DNA from: Chloroflexota bacterium
GTDB taxonomy: Bacteria; Chloroflexota; Anaerolineae; Caldilineales; Caldilineaceae
Direction of reading: 5' to 3'
Assembly: GCA_026389895.1 (NCBI GenBank)
Contig: JAPLGZ010000301.1
Span: 1-37,027, forward strand
DNA length: 37,027 nt
The translations under genes were made by a program, and so were the position numbers. This document shows positions 24,115 to 33,844 of the stretch, in pieces (position 1 is the stretch's first letter; the number at the start of each line of letters is the position of its first letter). The notes beneath the pieces are model-generated. The model searched no databases. It was given only the letters and a program-made list of their open reading frames with translations, and was not told the DNA's origin.

Positions 24115-25386
24115 ATGGCAACCGAATCTCTTTCCGACCATTTCACACCTTTGCTCAGCGGCATCAGTCGCGAGCCCATCCAGATCACCGATGTGAAGCT
24201 TACACGTCTCACTTACCAACCAACTGACGGTTCCTATGTTCACGAGTGCGGCCCCGTGGTGCTTACCAAATATGATATAGCAGTGGTCGAAGTTTTTACC
24301 GATCAGGGCTTGGTCGGCATTGGGCCGGGTGCGGTGAATGGCTCAACCGACTATACGCAGTTGATTGGCAAGAATCCCTTCGACGTTGCCCAGTTGGCGC
24401 TGCCAGCCGGTTTGGATGTGGCTTGCTGGGACCTGATCGGCAAAGCCAAAGGCAAGCCTGTCTATCAATTGCTCGCGACCGACAACGAACCAAATCCGCA
24501 CGTCCATGTCTACGGTAGCGGGGGGGTGCACTGGACCTATTATGACAAAGGTGATGGTAAACCGTCTGGCGTCGCGGCGCTGATCGAAGAAGCGCTCCGC
24601 TACAAGACAATGGGCTTTGACACCTTTAAGTGGCGACCAGGCACCGACTGGGAAGAAGCGGGTATGAATCCAGCCAAGTTAGGTGAAATCTGCCGGCAAC
24701 TCCGGGCGGCGGTAGGGCCGAATTTTAATTTAGGGCTAGAGAAAAAAGGGTATGATTCGTGGACGCTGGAAGAGTGTCTGGAGATTGCGCCGATTATCAA
24801 CGATCTGAATTTTTTGTTTTTCGAGCAGCCAATGGGTGACGAAGGGCCGGCGCAGTTCGAAGATTATCTGCGCATCAAGGCCCAAATGCCCAACGTAATG
24901 TTGTGGGGCGGCGAACGCTTTCGCAGCCTGGCCGAGGCCCGCCCCTGGCTGGAGCGGCAAATTTATGATGCCGTCCAATCCGACGCGTATATCATCGGCA
25001 TCACAGAGAATTGGCAGATCGCCCGCGTGGCCGCCGCGCATGGCGTCAAACTTGTGCCGCATAATTGGAGTTCCAGCCTGGGCACCATGTGTAATGTTCA
25101 CCTGGTGGCCGGCGTCCCCAATGGCCACATGTGCGAGTTTTTCCTCTATCCCAATCCTTTTCGCGACCACCTGTTCAAAGAGCCATATCGCCCCGTGAAT
25201 GGCACGATTACACTTTCCGACAAACCTGGTTTTGGCATGGAACTCGCCGACGATCTAGAAAAACAGTTTCCCTATCATCCTGGCCCCAATGTGGCCGCCA
25301 ATCCCCGTTTTCCCCACGCCTGGGCTCGGGCCCAGGCGCGTGAAGAGCGGGTTCGACGACGCTATGAAGCTAAGCAGTCGTCTTGA
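24115..25386 (+). CDS. Enolase-superfamily enzyme (mandelate racemase/sugar acid dehydratase-like)
   Basis: 423 residues from ATG 24115 (AGGAACG nine bases upstream). The N-terminal capping domain reads IQITDVKLTRLTYQPTDGSY. The barrel shows FKWRPG (Lys172, Arg174) where the family has its KxK/KxR base, then FFEQPMGDEG (Glu237) and WGGERF (Glu267) as metal ligands. The first metal position, usually Asp in a VDAN-type motif, appears instead as LGLEKKGYDSW (Glu209). VPHNWSSSLGT and HMCEFFLYPNPFRD complete the active-site face. The family abstracts a proton alpha to a carboxylate, commonly dehydrating sugar acids. Substrate unknown; the altered ligand and the lack of an operon partner limit precision. 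Confidence 0.85.
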   Translation: MATESLSDHFTPLLSGISREPIQITDVKLTRLTYQPTDGSYVHECGPVVLTKYDIAVVEVFTDQGLVGIGPGAVNGSTDYTQLIGKNPFDVAQLALPAGLDVACWDLIGKAKGKPVYQLLATDNEPNPHVHVYGSGGVHWTYYDKGDGKPSGVAALIEEALRYKTMGFDTFKWRPGTDWEEAGMNPAKLGEICRQLRAAVGPNFNLGLEKKGYDSWTLEECLEIAPIINDLNFLFFEQPMGDEGPAQFEDYLRIKAQMPNVMLWGGERFRSLAEARPWLERQIYDAVQSDAYIIGITENWQIARVAAAHGVKLVPHNWSSSLGTMCNVHLVAGVPNGHMCEFFLYPNPFRDHLFKEPYRPVNGTITLSDKPGFGMELADDLEKQFPYHPGPNVAANPRFPHAWARAQAREERVRRRYEAKQSS

Positions 25387-25477
25387 ACAGACTGTTTGAA
25401 CGCTCAGATTTGCCAGTTGGCGACCTTGGCGTTCTCAAGGGCTAGCCAATGGGGAGCAAACCAACCGCGGGGCTAAC

Positions 25478-26947
25478 CTAGCGCCGACGACGGCTCGATG
25501 ACCGGCGTTGGGTTTGGCCTTGCGGCCTGCGGTTTTCGTTGTCACTGGATCTGACAACCCGCGTTGCCTCACTATCCACTGGCGGCGCCACAGGTGCATG
25601 CAACATCTGCTGGTAATAATCATCTAGCAACATGGTGATGATCGACAACTCATCTTCGTTTTCGGCCAGGCTGCGGGCCAGCGGCAAGAGCCGTTGGCTG
25701 CGCTCGGTCTGGAGTTTGTCACGGTCGCGCAGGCGCGCTTCAAGCAGCGCGGTTAGCCGTTCGCCCACCACCGTTTCAACATCCTCGTCGGTCGGCAGCG
25801 ACCGTTTTTCGATGTTAATGCTAAATTGTTTGGCGATTCGTTCTAGCATGTATTTTTCCAAACCATTGACCACCGTAATGGCGACCCCGCTGGCCCCCGC
25901 TCGTCCGGTGCGCCCAGCGCGATGGATATAGGCTTCCATGTCTTCGGGTGGTTCGTACTGAAAGACGTGTGAAAGATTCGGGATATCCAACCCGCGTGCA
26001 GCCACGTCCGTCGCGACCAGAAAACGGAGCGTACCTTTGCGCACCCGCTCGAGCACACGCTCCCGCTCCCCTTGCGAAAGATCAGCGCTTAATTCGTCAG
26101 AGTCGTAACCAAAGCGCTGGAGTACAACGTTGATAAAGTGCACATTGACCTTGGTATTGCAAAAAATGATCGCCGAAGCCGGATTTTCCAGCTCGATCAG
26201 CTTAACCAACACCCGTTCTTTGCCCACACCCGGCACTTCATAGACAATATGCTCCGTTTCGGTGACATGCACATGATCCTTACTGAGTGAGATCAGTTGA
26301 GGCTCATGCATAAATTGCTGAGCTGTCCGGATGATGTGTTCGGGAAAGGTGGCTGAAAACATGCAGGTATTGAGGCGATGATTGGGCAGATACCGTTGTA
26401 ACTGCACCATATCCGGGTAAAAACCCATCGAGAGCATGCGGTCAGCTTCGTCGAAGACCAAGATCTTTAAGCGGTCGAGCGTAAATGTGCGTTTCAGCAG
26501 ATGATCCAGCACGCGACCAGGGGTGCCAACGACAACATGCGCCCCTTGTTTGAGCGCATCTACCTGACCTTTATAGCCAACACCGCCATAGACGGTAATC
26601 GTGCGCAGCCCAGAAGCCCCCAACAAAGTCTCGGCCTCGCGGGAGACTTGCTGCGCCAGTTCGCGTGTGGGCACAAGAATCAGCGCCTGACAGTAATTTT
26701 GTTTGGGATCAAGCCATTCCAACATAGGCAAGAGAAAAGCACCGGTCTTGCCGCTGCCGGTGCGGGCTTGGACCATAATATTGCCGCCGGCCAGCACATA
26801 GGGAATGGCACGCGCCTGCACTGGCATTAGCGTCTTCCAGCCAGCTTTGGCGACGGCATCCTGCAAAGGTTGGGGCAGTTCGGCCAGCGTTATATCCGCC
26901 AAAGGGGCAGGTGACTGGCTACTAGTCGAATCGGTAGAATTATTCAA
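25478..26947 (-). CDS. DEAD-box ATP-dependent RNA helicase
   Basis: 489 residues. All core motifs are present: Q motif (MPVQARAIPY), ARTGSGKT (61-68), PTRELA (93-98), TPGR, DEAD (166-169), SAT (198-200), then IIFCNTK, VATDVAARGLDIP and YIHRAGRTGRAG in the second domain. The C-terminus carries a basic Gln/Arg/Ser tail ending RRSSSRRRR, typical of cold-shock or ribosome-assembly helicases that bind RNA nonspecifically. The start is a TTG at 26947 with GAGG six bases upstream; no ATG occurs before the Q motif, so a non-ATG start is needed. Monocistronic; convergent with the enolase-family gene, 91 bp apart. Confidence 0.95.
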   Translation of the reverse strand: MNNSTDSTSSQSPAPLADITLAELPQPLQDAVAKAGWKTLMPVQARAIPYVLAGGNIMVQARTGSGKTGAFLLPMLEWLDPKQNYCQALILVPTRELAQQVSREAETLLGASGLRTITVYGGVGYKGQVDALKQGAHVVVGTPGRVLDHLLKRTFTLDRLKILVFDEADRMLSMGFYPDMVQLQRYLPNHRLNTCMFSATFPEHIIRTAQQFMHEPQLISLSKDHVHVTETEHIVYEVPGVGKERVLVKLIELENPASAIIFCNTKVNVHFINVVLQRFGYDSDELSADLSQGERERVLERVRKGTLRFLVATDVAARGLDIPNLSHVFQYEPPEDMEAYIHRAGRTGRAGASGVAITVVNGLEKYMLERIAKQFSINIEKRSLPTDEDVETVVGERLTALLEARLRDRDKLQTERSQRLLPLARSLAENEDELSIITMLLDDYYQQMLHAPVAPPVDSEATRVVRSSDNENRRPQGQTQRRSSSRRRR

Positions 26948-27453
26948 GAAAACCTCGATTGTGATATTATTTTCGTAAAAGTAAATTGCATAGATTATAG
27001 AGCGTTCACAGCGCGTACAGACAGGCCAGAAGCGTTATGCCCACTATGTCGCCTTGTGTAGACCGCGTAACCTATGTGCATTACACCAAGTGACCAGCCA
27101 TAGTAGAATTATCGTTGCTCAAGAACGTCATTCAACCAAGGGCAACCACATACCATATTTTAGCATATTTTCATGCCTATCCACATATAACAAATAGCCA
27201 GATCTAAGATTCCTTTGGTGATCGGATTATAGCTTTTGCAGATACCAGATCTCACCACCAAAGAGGAACGTGCCCGTTTCCCCCACGAACAAGGGCGTAA
27301 GTTCGTCTAAAGCTTAGGCAAACGGCTTTTATGGCGCCAGTAACGCTTGCACATTGGCAATAACCGCTGGGTGAAAATAAGATTGTCTATTACCGGGAGA
27401 GCAGATAGGTCGGATCTTCATCAAAGTATAACATACGCTTCTGAGCCACTACG
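26948..27453. other. Divergent intergenic region, helicase and APH-like gene
   Basis: 506 bp, AT-richer than the flanking genes. No gene, tRNA or strong repeat was recognised. A cold-shock-type long 5' leader for the helicase is possible given its size, but no cold-box motif was identified. Confidence 0.35.
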
Positions 27454-28434
27454 ATGCCAATCCAACCGTGTACCGCCATTGAACTAGCCAACATCATCGC
27501 CGCCGAACACCTCGACGAACAGATCCAGGTTATCACCCCATTGCTGGGCCGGGGCAGTGTGAATCAGATTTTTGTGGTGCAAGCGACAAGCGCAACCTTT
27601 GTTATGCGCATGAATGATGATGCGCGGGCCTTGCAAGATTATGGCAAAGAACAATGGTGCATGGAACAGGCAATGGCGCAAGGCATTCCCGGGCCGCGAG
27701 TTTTAGCCCTGGGTCAACGTGACAATTTTGCCTATATGTTGCAAACGTTCGTCACCGGCCTGCACGGCGCTGACAGCACGCTGGATCCCATCCCGATTTG
27801 GCGCGCGCTTGGCCGTTATGCACAGCGCATCCACACCATCCCTATCATTGGCTACGGTGAGCAACTCGTTGATCCGCGCCAAGGCCGCTTTGCGGCGCCA
27901 CCCCACCCCGGTTTTGACGGCTCCTGGCCGAGCTTTATCACCTACAATGTAGACAGCCTTACCGCCGACGATCCGCTATTGGCTTTAGGTGTACTCACCG
28001 CTGTGCAGATGCAGATTATCCGCTCCCTTTTCTTTTCGCTACACGAAGAGAATTTTGCATTTGGCCTTAATCATGGCGATCTTTCGCTCAAAAATACACT
28101 GGTCGATGTCACCGGTGAAGTGAAGCTGCTGGATTGGGGCAGTGCGGAAGTGCATATTACGCCCCATTGGGAGATCATTCAGATGTTGGATGCGCAGACG
28201 GCCATGAATACACCTGATGACAGAAGCATGCAGGCGTTTCTAGAAGGTTATGGTCTGATGTCCGCCGAGTTTGCTCGGTTGCAGCCCGTTTTGTCGACTT
28301 TACGCCTGCTACGCGCCTTTGACAAATTGCGATGGGCGCTGGATTGTGCACCGGCCCAAATTCCTGCTTTTGCCACGGTGGCACAACAATTAGTCCGCCA
28401 ACATTTTGCAAGGGTGAGCATTGCAGGTTGCTAA
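27454..28434 (+). CDS. Aminoglycoside phosphotransferase-like (APH/choline kinase fold) kinase
   Basis: 326-residue soluble protein of the APH superfamily. It has a nucleotide-binding head (LLGRGSVNQIFVVQATSATF, then FVMRMN), the catalytic Brenner motif LNHGDLSLKNTLVD (His207-Asp209, Asn214) and the metal-binding Asp227 in KLLDWGSAEVH, which plays the role of DFG. Such kinases phosphorylate small hydroxylated substrates: antibiotics, sugars, homoserine or choline. The substrate cannot be inferred, and resistance should not be assumed. ATG 27454 has only a weak ribosome site. Followed by nudK after 174 bp with repeats that could be regulatory. Confidence 0.87.
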   Translation: MPIQPCTAIELANIIAAEHLDEQIQVITPLLGRGSVNQIFVVQATSATFVMRMNDDARALQDYGKEQWCMEQAMAQGIPGPRVLALGQRDNFAYMLQTFVTGLHGADSTLDPIPIWRALGRYAQRIHTIPIIGYGEQLVDPRQGRFAAPPHPGFDGSWPSFITYNVDSLTADDPLLALGVLTAVQMQIIRSLFFSLHEENFAFGLNHGDLSLKNTLVDVTGEVKLLDWGSAEVHITPHWEIIQMLDAQTAMNTPDDRSMQAFLEGYGLMSAEFARLQPVLSTLRLLRAFDKLRWALDCAPAQIPAFATVAQQLVRQHFARVSIAGC

Positions 28435-28531
28435 ATAATGCGTTATGATTCTGCTTGCCAAAGAGCTTGCACGGCCATTATGCAGCGCGATCAACGTCAA
28501 TCCCAGTGGGGTATTGTCTTAAAATTTATGG

Positions 28532-28561
28532 TAGTTACACGTTATGCTAGTTACACGATAT
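28532..28561. promoter_or_regulatory. Direct repeat upstream of nudK, possible operator
   Basis: TAGTTACACGTTAT (28532-28545) and TAGTTACACGATAT (28548-28561) differ at one base and have a 16-bp period, about 50-75 bp ahead of the nudK start. Repeat and spacing suit a dimeric activator or repressor binding site. No regulator is identified. Confidence 0.5.
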
Positions 28562-28608
28562 TGAGCTGTAAACAAACTCTGGTGTACAACAAGGAAATCA
28601 AATAGCGA

Positions 28609-29208
28609 ATGCAATCCCACGTCAAAAATATACAGACCGAAATCCTCTCAGATAATTGGTATGTGTTGCGCAAAATCACCTTTGACATGCAAAAAAAGGA
28701 TGGCAGTTGGCAAACACAGAGCCGAGAAGCCTACGATCGCGGCAATGGCGCCACGATATTGCTCTATAATAAAGAACATCGTAGCGTCATTCTGACCAAC
28801 CAGTTCCGAGTGCCCACCTATGTCAATGGCAACCCAAGCGGCATGCTAATCGAAGCCTGTGCAGGGCTTTTAGATAAAGACAATCCAGAGGATTGTATTA
28901 AGCGCGAAGTCGAGGAAGAGACGGGTTATCGGGTCAGCGATGTCAAGAAAATTTTTGAAGCCTATATGTCACCCGGCTCGGTCACAGAAATCTTGTACTT
29001 TTTCGTGGCAGAATACGCCAAAGATCAGCGCGCCCATGATGGTGGTGGCATTGAGGAAGAAGAGATTGAGGTGTTAGAGATAAAATTTGAGGAAGCGCTG
29101 GTAATGGTCGAGCAAGGCGCAATCAAAGATGCCAAAACAATCATGTTGCTACAATATGCGCAGATCCATAACTTGCTAAATCATCCACCGGTTAAAACCG
29201 ACGCATGA
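28609..29208 (+). CDS. nudK: NudK-type Nudix hydrolase (GDP-mannose pyrophosphatase)
   Basis: 199 residues, close to E. coli NudK (191). It is similar from end to end as I recall that protein: [45 protein letters not shown], the Nudix box around residues 86-107 ending REVEEETGY, then [18 protein letters not shown] and [14 protein letters not shown]. The family hydrolyses GDP-mannose and related sugar nucleotides with Mg2+, giving the sugar phosphate and GMP. AAGGA is 13 bases before ATG 28609, a little far. Stand-alone between the kinase and aldolase genes; no operon partner. Confidence 0.92.
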   Translation: MQSHVKNIQTEILSDNWYVLRKITFDMQKKDGSWQTQSREAYDRGNGATILLYNKEHRSVILTNQFRVPTYVNGNPSGMLIEACAGLLDKDNPEDCIKREVEEETGYRVSDVKKIFEAYMSPGSVTEILYFFVAEYAKDQRAHDGGGIEEEEIEVLEIKFEEALVMVEQGAIKDAKTIMLLQYAQIHNLLNHPPVKTDA

Positions 29209-29342
29209 GCCGTTATTATTTTAGTAAACCGGTAATTGTAGCGCGCAGTGCACATCCCTCAATGTAGCTTGACAAGGATACGAACTGCACCTGGCCGAAA
29301 TAAATCTTTAATTTTCAGAGCACTTACACTCCCCAAGAATGG

Positions 29343-30179
29343 ATGAAGCTTATGCTGGTCGAAAAACCGCGTGACTATTTACGCTATGCCTATGAACAAC
29401 ATTTTGCCATGCCCGCCTTCAATGTTTGCAATTTAGAGATGGCCAAGGCGGTGATCGAAGCGGCCACGTTGGAACGCGCGCCGGTCATCGTGCAAACCTA
29501 TCCTGGTGACCTTGCCCATGCGGCCTTTGGTGTGGGGCTGGGTCCGTTGCCTGGCATGATCAAAGCCTTGGCCGCCCAGACGCCGGTGCCGGTCTTTTTG
29601 CACTTAGACCACGGTCCGAGTTTTGCCTACGACTTACAATGTCTACACGAAGGGTACAGCTCGGTGATGTTCGATGGGCATGAACTCTCTTTGCAGGATG
29701 CGCTGGCCGAAACGGCGGCGATTGCGCGCATGGCCCACGCGTTGGACGCAGCGGTCGAAGGCGAGCTTGGCACCTTTGGCGGTGACCAAGGGAGCCAAGA
29801 ATTTACCAATCCCGATGAAGTAATGGCCATGTTCGAGCAGGGGCAAGTCGATATGCTGGCGGTGTCGGTCGGCTCGGAGCATGGTCAATCCAGCCGGTTG
29901 CAGCTTGATCTGCTCAAAACCATTTATGATAAAGCGCAAGCACCCTTGGTGATTCATGGCGGCAGTGGCATCCACGAAGACGATGTGCGCGCCGCCGTTC
30001 AATTAGGGGTCGTGAAGATCAATATCGGCGCAGCGCTCTCCCGCGCCTGGTGCCAGGGTTCACGCGAAGCGCTCGATGCGGGTCTAGGGCATTATGGTGT
30101 GCTGGACAAGGCAGAGCAACGCGTGCGCGAAGTGGCGCAACATCGCTTGCGCTTAATGGGCGCCAGCGGCCGAGCGTAG
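29343..30179 (+). CDS. Class II (zinc) ketose-bisphosphate aldolase
   Basis: 278 residues, the size of KbaY/GatY-type aldolases. Key features are PAFNVCNLEMAKAVIEAA, the HLDHG motif with catalytic Asp89 and zinc ligand His90, VEGELGTFGG (Glu zone), SVGSEHGQSS with zinc ligand His180, VIHGGSGI with His205, and the phosphate-binding VKINIG end. It cleaves a ketose 1-phosphate or bisphosphate into dihydroxyacetone phosphate and an aldehyde. The exact sugar (fructose, tagatose or other) is not decided by these residues. The usual SHG.Y segment is SEHGQSS here. Likely the lower end of the sugar pathway suggested by the neighbouring dehydrogenases. ATG 29343 has a weak ribosome site; MLVEKP at 29352 is an alternative. 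Confidence 0.92.
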   Translation: MKLMLVEKPRDYLRYAYEQHFAMPAFNVCNLEMAKAVIEAATLERAPVIVQTYPGDLAHAAFGVGLGPLPGMIKALAAQTPVPVFLHLDHGPSFAYDLQCLHEGYSSVMFDGHELSLQDALAETAAIARMAHALDAAVEGELGTFGGDQGSQEFTNPDEVMAMFEQGQVDMLAVSVGSEHGQSSRLQLDLLKTIYDKAQAPLVIHGGSGIHEDDVRAAVQLGVVKINIGAALSRAWCQGSREALDAGLGHYGVLDKAEQRVREVAQHRLRLMGASGRA

Positions 30180-30202
30180 ACGACATTAAAGTGCGATTGT
30201 GC

Positions 30203-30248
30203 TCTGCTGTGGTTACACTGTGAGTTAAATAAACGTAGCCACAGCAGA
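30203..30248. terminator. Hairpin after the aldolase gene
   Basis: TCTGCTGTGGTTAC (30203-30216) pairs with GTAGCCACAGCAGA (30235-30248) with one G-U. It lies 23 bp beyond the stop, without a T-run. Confidence 0.55.
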
Positions 30249-30735
30249 ACCCGATACGACAAGATTCCACACTCAAATCACCATCAACCGCAGAATTCTG
30301 CGGCGGTGCATTGCAACCGATTTGCGACGCCTGATTGTAGCAGTTCTCCCGCAATTTTGTCCCCACTGGTTCGATCAAAGCTTGGATAGGTGAGCTTGGC
30401 ATTCACCCACCAGAGGATAAAGCCGTTTATCAAGTCTGGCGACGGCAGTTTCCGCAAGGCGAACAAGCTCCGCTTCCGATCCACCGCTCCGCATAAATTT
30501 CTCAGTTGGTTGAGTACAAACGCGCTCCTTCCTCAATAATCTTTTTGCTCGCGCTTGCGAATGGGCAGGTTGCGCTTCCGATCTAATCCATAATTCATCC
30601 AAATTTCATGCAAACGGTAGATGCCGGCGCGATCATCGACTTGTTTACTTGGGCAACTTCACAGCAGATAACCCTACGCAACCGCCGAAAAGGCAAGTTG
30701 CGGGAGAGTTTGCTATTTTATAGGGAGCTTTGGTT
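30249..30735. other. Intergenic region before the esterase gene
   Basis: About 490 bp. Minus-strand open frames (30284-30484 and 30375-30602) overlap each other and lack ribosome sites, so I do not call them. A diverged duplication is visible: CGCTTCCGATC occurs at about 30471 and again at about 30573, each followed by a CCATAATTC-like or CGCATAAATT-like stretch. AGGGAG at the end belongs to the esterase gene. Confidence 0.4.
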
Positions 30736-31659
30736 ATGAAAAAGCGTGCTTTGGCCATTGGCATCACGTTGATCGTCTTTGTCCTGTTTATCCTCAGCTA
30801 CGGCTGGGACCGCGCTTGGACCGCAGTCGAACACACCTACTACCAGTTAGGGCAAGATTCGGGGGTTACCTATGCCAGCACGATTGAAACCGTCACTTTC
30901 CCAAGTCAGGCGCTTGGTGGTCGGCAGCGCGAATTAAAAATCTATCTACCCAGTGACTATAATCCCACCGGCAGCTATCGCTATCCTGTCCTCTATTTGC
31001 TCCACGGCTATCCTGGGTCGGATACTGATTGGTTGATCAATACCAATCTACAGAAAGTGCTAGACAGCATGGTTGCCAGCCATACCTTGCCGCCACTGCT
31101 GGTCATCTTTCCCGATGGCAATGGGCCACTGGTGCGGGATGGCCAATATATCAATGGCACGACTGTCAAACAGAATATGGAGCAATATTTGCTCGAAGTG
31201 GTGCATTTCGTCGACAGTCACTACCATACAAATCCAGATCGCCACTATCGCGCGCTGGGCGGCATCTCATCCGGCGCGTATGCGGCCGTCAATGTCGGTC
31301 TGCATTATACGAATCTGTTTGCGTTTATGATCAGCCACAGTGGCTATTTCCTGGATCAAGAGCCCGCATTTTTTCGCTTGCTGAATCATGATCCAGTAGC
31401 CCAGAAGAAAAATAACCCGCTGGCTTATATTGCAACCGTTGCCATCAATCCCAAGACCTTTATCTACATGGATGTCGGGGGCGCGGATTTTCATTGGCGG
31501 GTGGCGCAAAATCAACAGATGGATCAAGCCCTGACCAAACGGCACATCCCGCATGAATTTCACATTACCGCTGGCTGGCACAATTGGAATGTCTGGCGCA
31601 ACAACATTCAAAAGTCATTGCCAAAGCTTGGTCAATTCTGGCAACACAAACAAGCCTGA
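30736..31659 (+). CDS. Membrane-anchored or secreted alpha/beta-hydrolase esterase
   Basis: 307 residues from ATG 30736, with AGGGAG eight bases upstream (an earlier in-frame TTG lacks spacing). An N-terminal hydrophobic segment (RALAIGITLIVFVLFILSYG) without an evident cleavage site suggests a membrane anchor. The body is an esterase-D/feruloyl-esterase-type alpha/beta hydrolase: YPVLYLLHGYPGSDTDWL, the nucleophile elbow GGISSGAYA (Ser178), likely acid Asp251 in VGGADFHW, and His282 in AGWHNWNVW. It would hydrolyse esters outside the membrane, such as acyl or feruloyl groups on plant polysaccharide, but the substrate is unproven. Monocistronic. Confidence 0.88.
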   Translation: MKKRALAIGITLIVFVLFILSYGWDRAWTAVEHTYYQLGQDSGVTYASTIETVTFPSQALGGRQRELKIYLPSDYNPTGSYRYPVLYLLHGYPGSDTDWLINTNLQKVLDSMVASHTLPPLLVIFPDGNGPLVRDGQYINGTTVKQNMEQYLLEVVHFVDSHYHTNPDRHYRALGGISSGAYAAVNVGLHYTNLFAFMISHSGYFLDQEPAFFRLLNHDPVAQKKNNPLAYIATVAINPKTFIYMDVGGADFHWRVAQNQQMDQALTKRHIPHEFHITAGWHNWNVWRNNIQKSLPKLGQFWQHKQA

Positions 31660-31761
31660 GATTTATTACGATTGCTTTTTAGCGAGAAGGTAGTGGTACA
31701 ATAGGCTAAATCTCGCTCTACAAATTCCAATCTAACACCAGCTCCCAAAGAGAGTTCATCT

Positions 31762-32568
31762 ATGCCAGATGCATTGTTAACTGTCAAGCCAATTTTGGAT
31801 CGTTTTCGCCTGGATCAGCGCGTTGCGCTGGTCACGGGTGGCGGGCAAGGCATTGGGCGCGGTTATGCCCATGCCCTCGGTGAAGCAGGCGCAGCCGTTG
31901 CCGTCGTTGATATTGTCCTTGCGCGCGCCGAAAGTGTAGTGGCTGAGCTAGCCCAAAAAGGGATTGAGGCGATTGCGCTGGCCGCCGATGTCACAAACGA
32001 AGACCAGGTGCAGGCGATGGTCGATGCTGTATTGAAAAAATGGGGTCGGCTGACAATTGGCGTTAACAACGCTGGCGCCGGCCTTTGGCAAGATGCCGAG
32101 ACGATGACGCTTGACCAGTGGAATCAATTAATCACGCTTGACCTCACGGCCGTCTGGCTCTGTGCCAAAGCCGAGGCCAATGTGATGTTAGCCGCAGGCT
32201 ATGGCAAAATTATCAACACGGCGTCAATGTCGGGCAGTATTGTCAACACGCCCCAGAACCAAGCTGCCTATAACACCGCCAAAGCCGGCGTGATCCACTT
32301 GACGCGCAGTCTAGCGGCGGAATGGGCCAAACGGGGGGTGCGCGTCAACTGCATCAGCCCTGGCTATACACGCACAAGCCTGGTTGATGAGATGTTACAA
32401 ACGCCGATTGGCCAACAAGTGATGCCGACGTGGATGGGCATGACGCCGATGGGTCGTATGGCCGAAGTGACGGAGTTGCAGGGTGGCGTCGTCTACCTGG
32501 CCGCCGAGGCGTCGGATTTTATGACAGGGCACGATCTGGTGATTGATGGCGGCTATTGCGCGTGGTAA
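31762..32568 (+). CDS. Short-chain dehydrogenase/reductase
   Basis: 268 residues of the classical SDR family. Cofactor loop TGGGQGIG (25-32), VNNAGAG (NNAG 102-105), catalytic Ser157, Tyr170 and Lys174 (AAYNTAKAG), and the C-terminal family block [13 protein letters not shown] with [12 protein letters not shown]-like closure ([15 protein letters not shown]). An acidic residue at the end of strand two ([10 protein letters not shown]) favours NAD over NADP. It precedes a zinc dehydrogenase by 110 bp on the same strand, and the two may act on one polyol or sugar-acid route. Substrate unknown. Confidence 0.94.
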   Translation: MPDALLTVKPILDRFRLDQRVALVTGGGQGIGRGYAHALGEAGAAVAVVDIVLARAESVVAELAQKGIEAIALAADVTNEDQVQAMVDAVLKKWGRLTIGVNNAGAGLWQDAETMTLDQWNQLITLDLTAVWLCAKAEANVMLAAGYGKIINTASMSGSIVNTPQNQAAYNTAKAGVIHLTRSLAAEWAKRGVRVNCISPGYTRTSLVDEMLQTPIGQQVMPTWMGMTPMGRMAEVTELQGGVVYLAAEASDFMTGHDLVIDGGYCAW

Positions 32569-32678
32569 ACAGGATCAATCCCCCTGCGAATCCAAAGCAA
32601 TTCGTAGCTTGCGGCTATGTCTTGAATGGTTTCCCTACAATTCATATAATCTTATCGAGCAAACAAGAGTAATTATCT

Positions 32679-33758
32679 ATGACGATCCTTTCTCCTACCA
32701 TGACCGCCGTACGTTTATATGGGGCACGCGATCTGCGGGTCGATCAGATCCCCCATCCCGGCCAGCCTGGGCCTGGTCAAGCCCTGTTGAGGGTGACTGC
32801 GATTGGCGTCTGCGGCAGCGATTTACACAATTATATAGATGGGCGGATTGGCGATTCAGTGGTGACGACACCATTGATCCTCGGCCATGAATTCGGTGCG
32901 GTGGTCGAAGCGGTAGGGCCAGAGGCCTTCGACGGCAATTTCGCGCCCCTTACACCGGGCGTCCGTGTGGCCGTTGATCCGGCGCAGCCGTGTGGTCGCT
33001 GCGAAATGTGTGAGCAAGGCCACCCGAATCTCTGTTATCGGCTACATTTCTGCGGTTCGTTCCCCGATGATGGCAGCTTGTGCGAATATATGATCATGCC
33101 AGCCCATACCTGCTTTCCCATTCCTGCGTCAATTGACGATGCAGGTGCGGCGCTGTTAGAACCACTCGGCATCGCCATCCATGCCATCGATCTGGCCAAA
33201 ATTCAAGTGGCCAACAGTGTCGCCATTCTCGGGGCGGGTTGTATTGGTCTCTATTTGCTGCAAATGGCAAAACTTTCGGGCGCGGATCCTGTATTTGTGG
33301 TCGATCAGTATGATTGGCGGCTTAAAATGGCAGAACAATACGGCGGTGTACCGATCAACTTCCAAACAGTCGATCCAGTCAAAGCAGTGATGGAGGCTAC
33401 CTATCAGCGCGGCGTCGATGTGGCAATTGAAGCCGCTTGGGCCGATCATTCCGTGCAACAAGCGGCCGAGATGGCCCGCATGGGCGGACGGCTCGTCTTG
33501 GTGGGCATTCCTGGCTCGGACAAGGTAGAGCTAAAACATTCCACCATTCGTCGCAAGGGGCTTACCATGCGCACCGCACGGCGGATGAAACATACGTACC
33601 CACGCGCGATCCATATGGCGACGCACGGGATGGTTGATCTGAATGGCATTGTCAGCCATCGTTTCCCACTCGAGCAAACGCCCGAAGCTTATGCGCTAAA
33701 TGCCGCTTACCAGGACAATGTGGTCAAAATTATCATTGAGACTACAGGGCAAGCGTAA
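32679..33758 (+). CDS. Zinc-dependent alcohol/polyol dehydrogenase
   Basis: 359 residues of the medium-chain dehydrogenase family. Catalytic zinc ligand Cys45 (GVCGSDLH) and GHE (His70, Glu71); structural zinc Cys105, Cys108, Cys111 and Cys119 ([15 protein letters not shown]); NAD loop GAGCIG (185-190) followed by an acidic residue (FVVDQYD), so NAD is likely. The pattern resembles sorbitol or L-iditol and threonine dehydrogenases. It probably oxidises a polyol or sugar intermediate next to the SDR. Two starts are possible, 32679 and 32700; neither has a clear ribosome site. A hairpin terminator ends the pair. Confidence 0.93.
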   Translation: MTILSPTMTAVRLYGARDLRVDQIPHPGQPGPGQALLRVTAIGVCGSDLHNYIDGRIGDSVVTTPLILGHEFGAVVEAVGPEAFDGNFAPLTPGVRVAVDPAQPCGRCEMCEQGHPNLCYRLHFCGSFPDDGSLCEYMIMPAHTCFPIPASIDDAGAALLEPLGIAIHAIDLAKIQVANSVAILGAGCIGLYLLQMAKLSGADPVFVVDQYDWRLKMAEQYGGVPINFQTVDPVKAVMEATYQRGVDVAIEAAWADHSVQQAAEMARMGGRLVLVGIPGSDKVELKHSTIRRKGLTMRTARRMKHTYPRAIHMATHGMVDLNGIVSHRFPLEQTPEAYALNAAYQDNVVKIIIETTGQA

Positions 33759-33844
33759 ACAAAGTAGACTTCCGGTAGACGCACAGGCCTGTTTCGGTAA
33801 GATTAAAAGCCTGGACCAGATCGCCAAATGAGCCATAGAAAGTC

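Noticed and set aside
27454-28434. Antibiotic-resistance aminoglycoside kinase
   Set aside because: The APH fold is shared by many metabolic kinases, and nothing specific to aminoglycoside recognition or a resistance context is visible.
30460-30590. CGCTTCCGATCT resembling an Illumina adapter end
   Set aside because: It differs from the adapter at a base, occurs twice in diverged form within a longer duplicated context, and sits in continuous sequence; chance or an old repeat is more likely.
30284-30602. Overlapping minus-strand open frames as possible transposase remnants
   Set aside because: No catalytic motif, no inverted ends, no ribosome sites; not enough to support a call.
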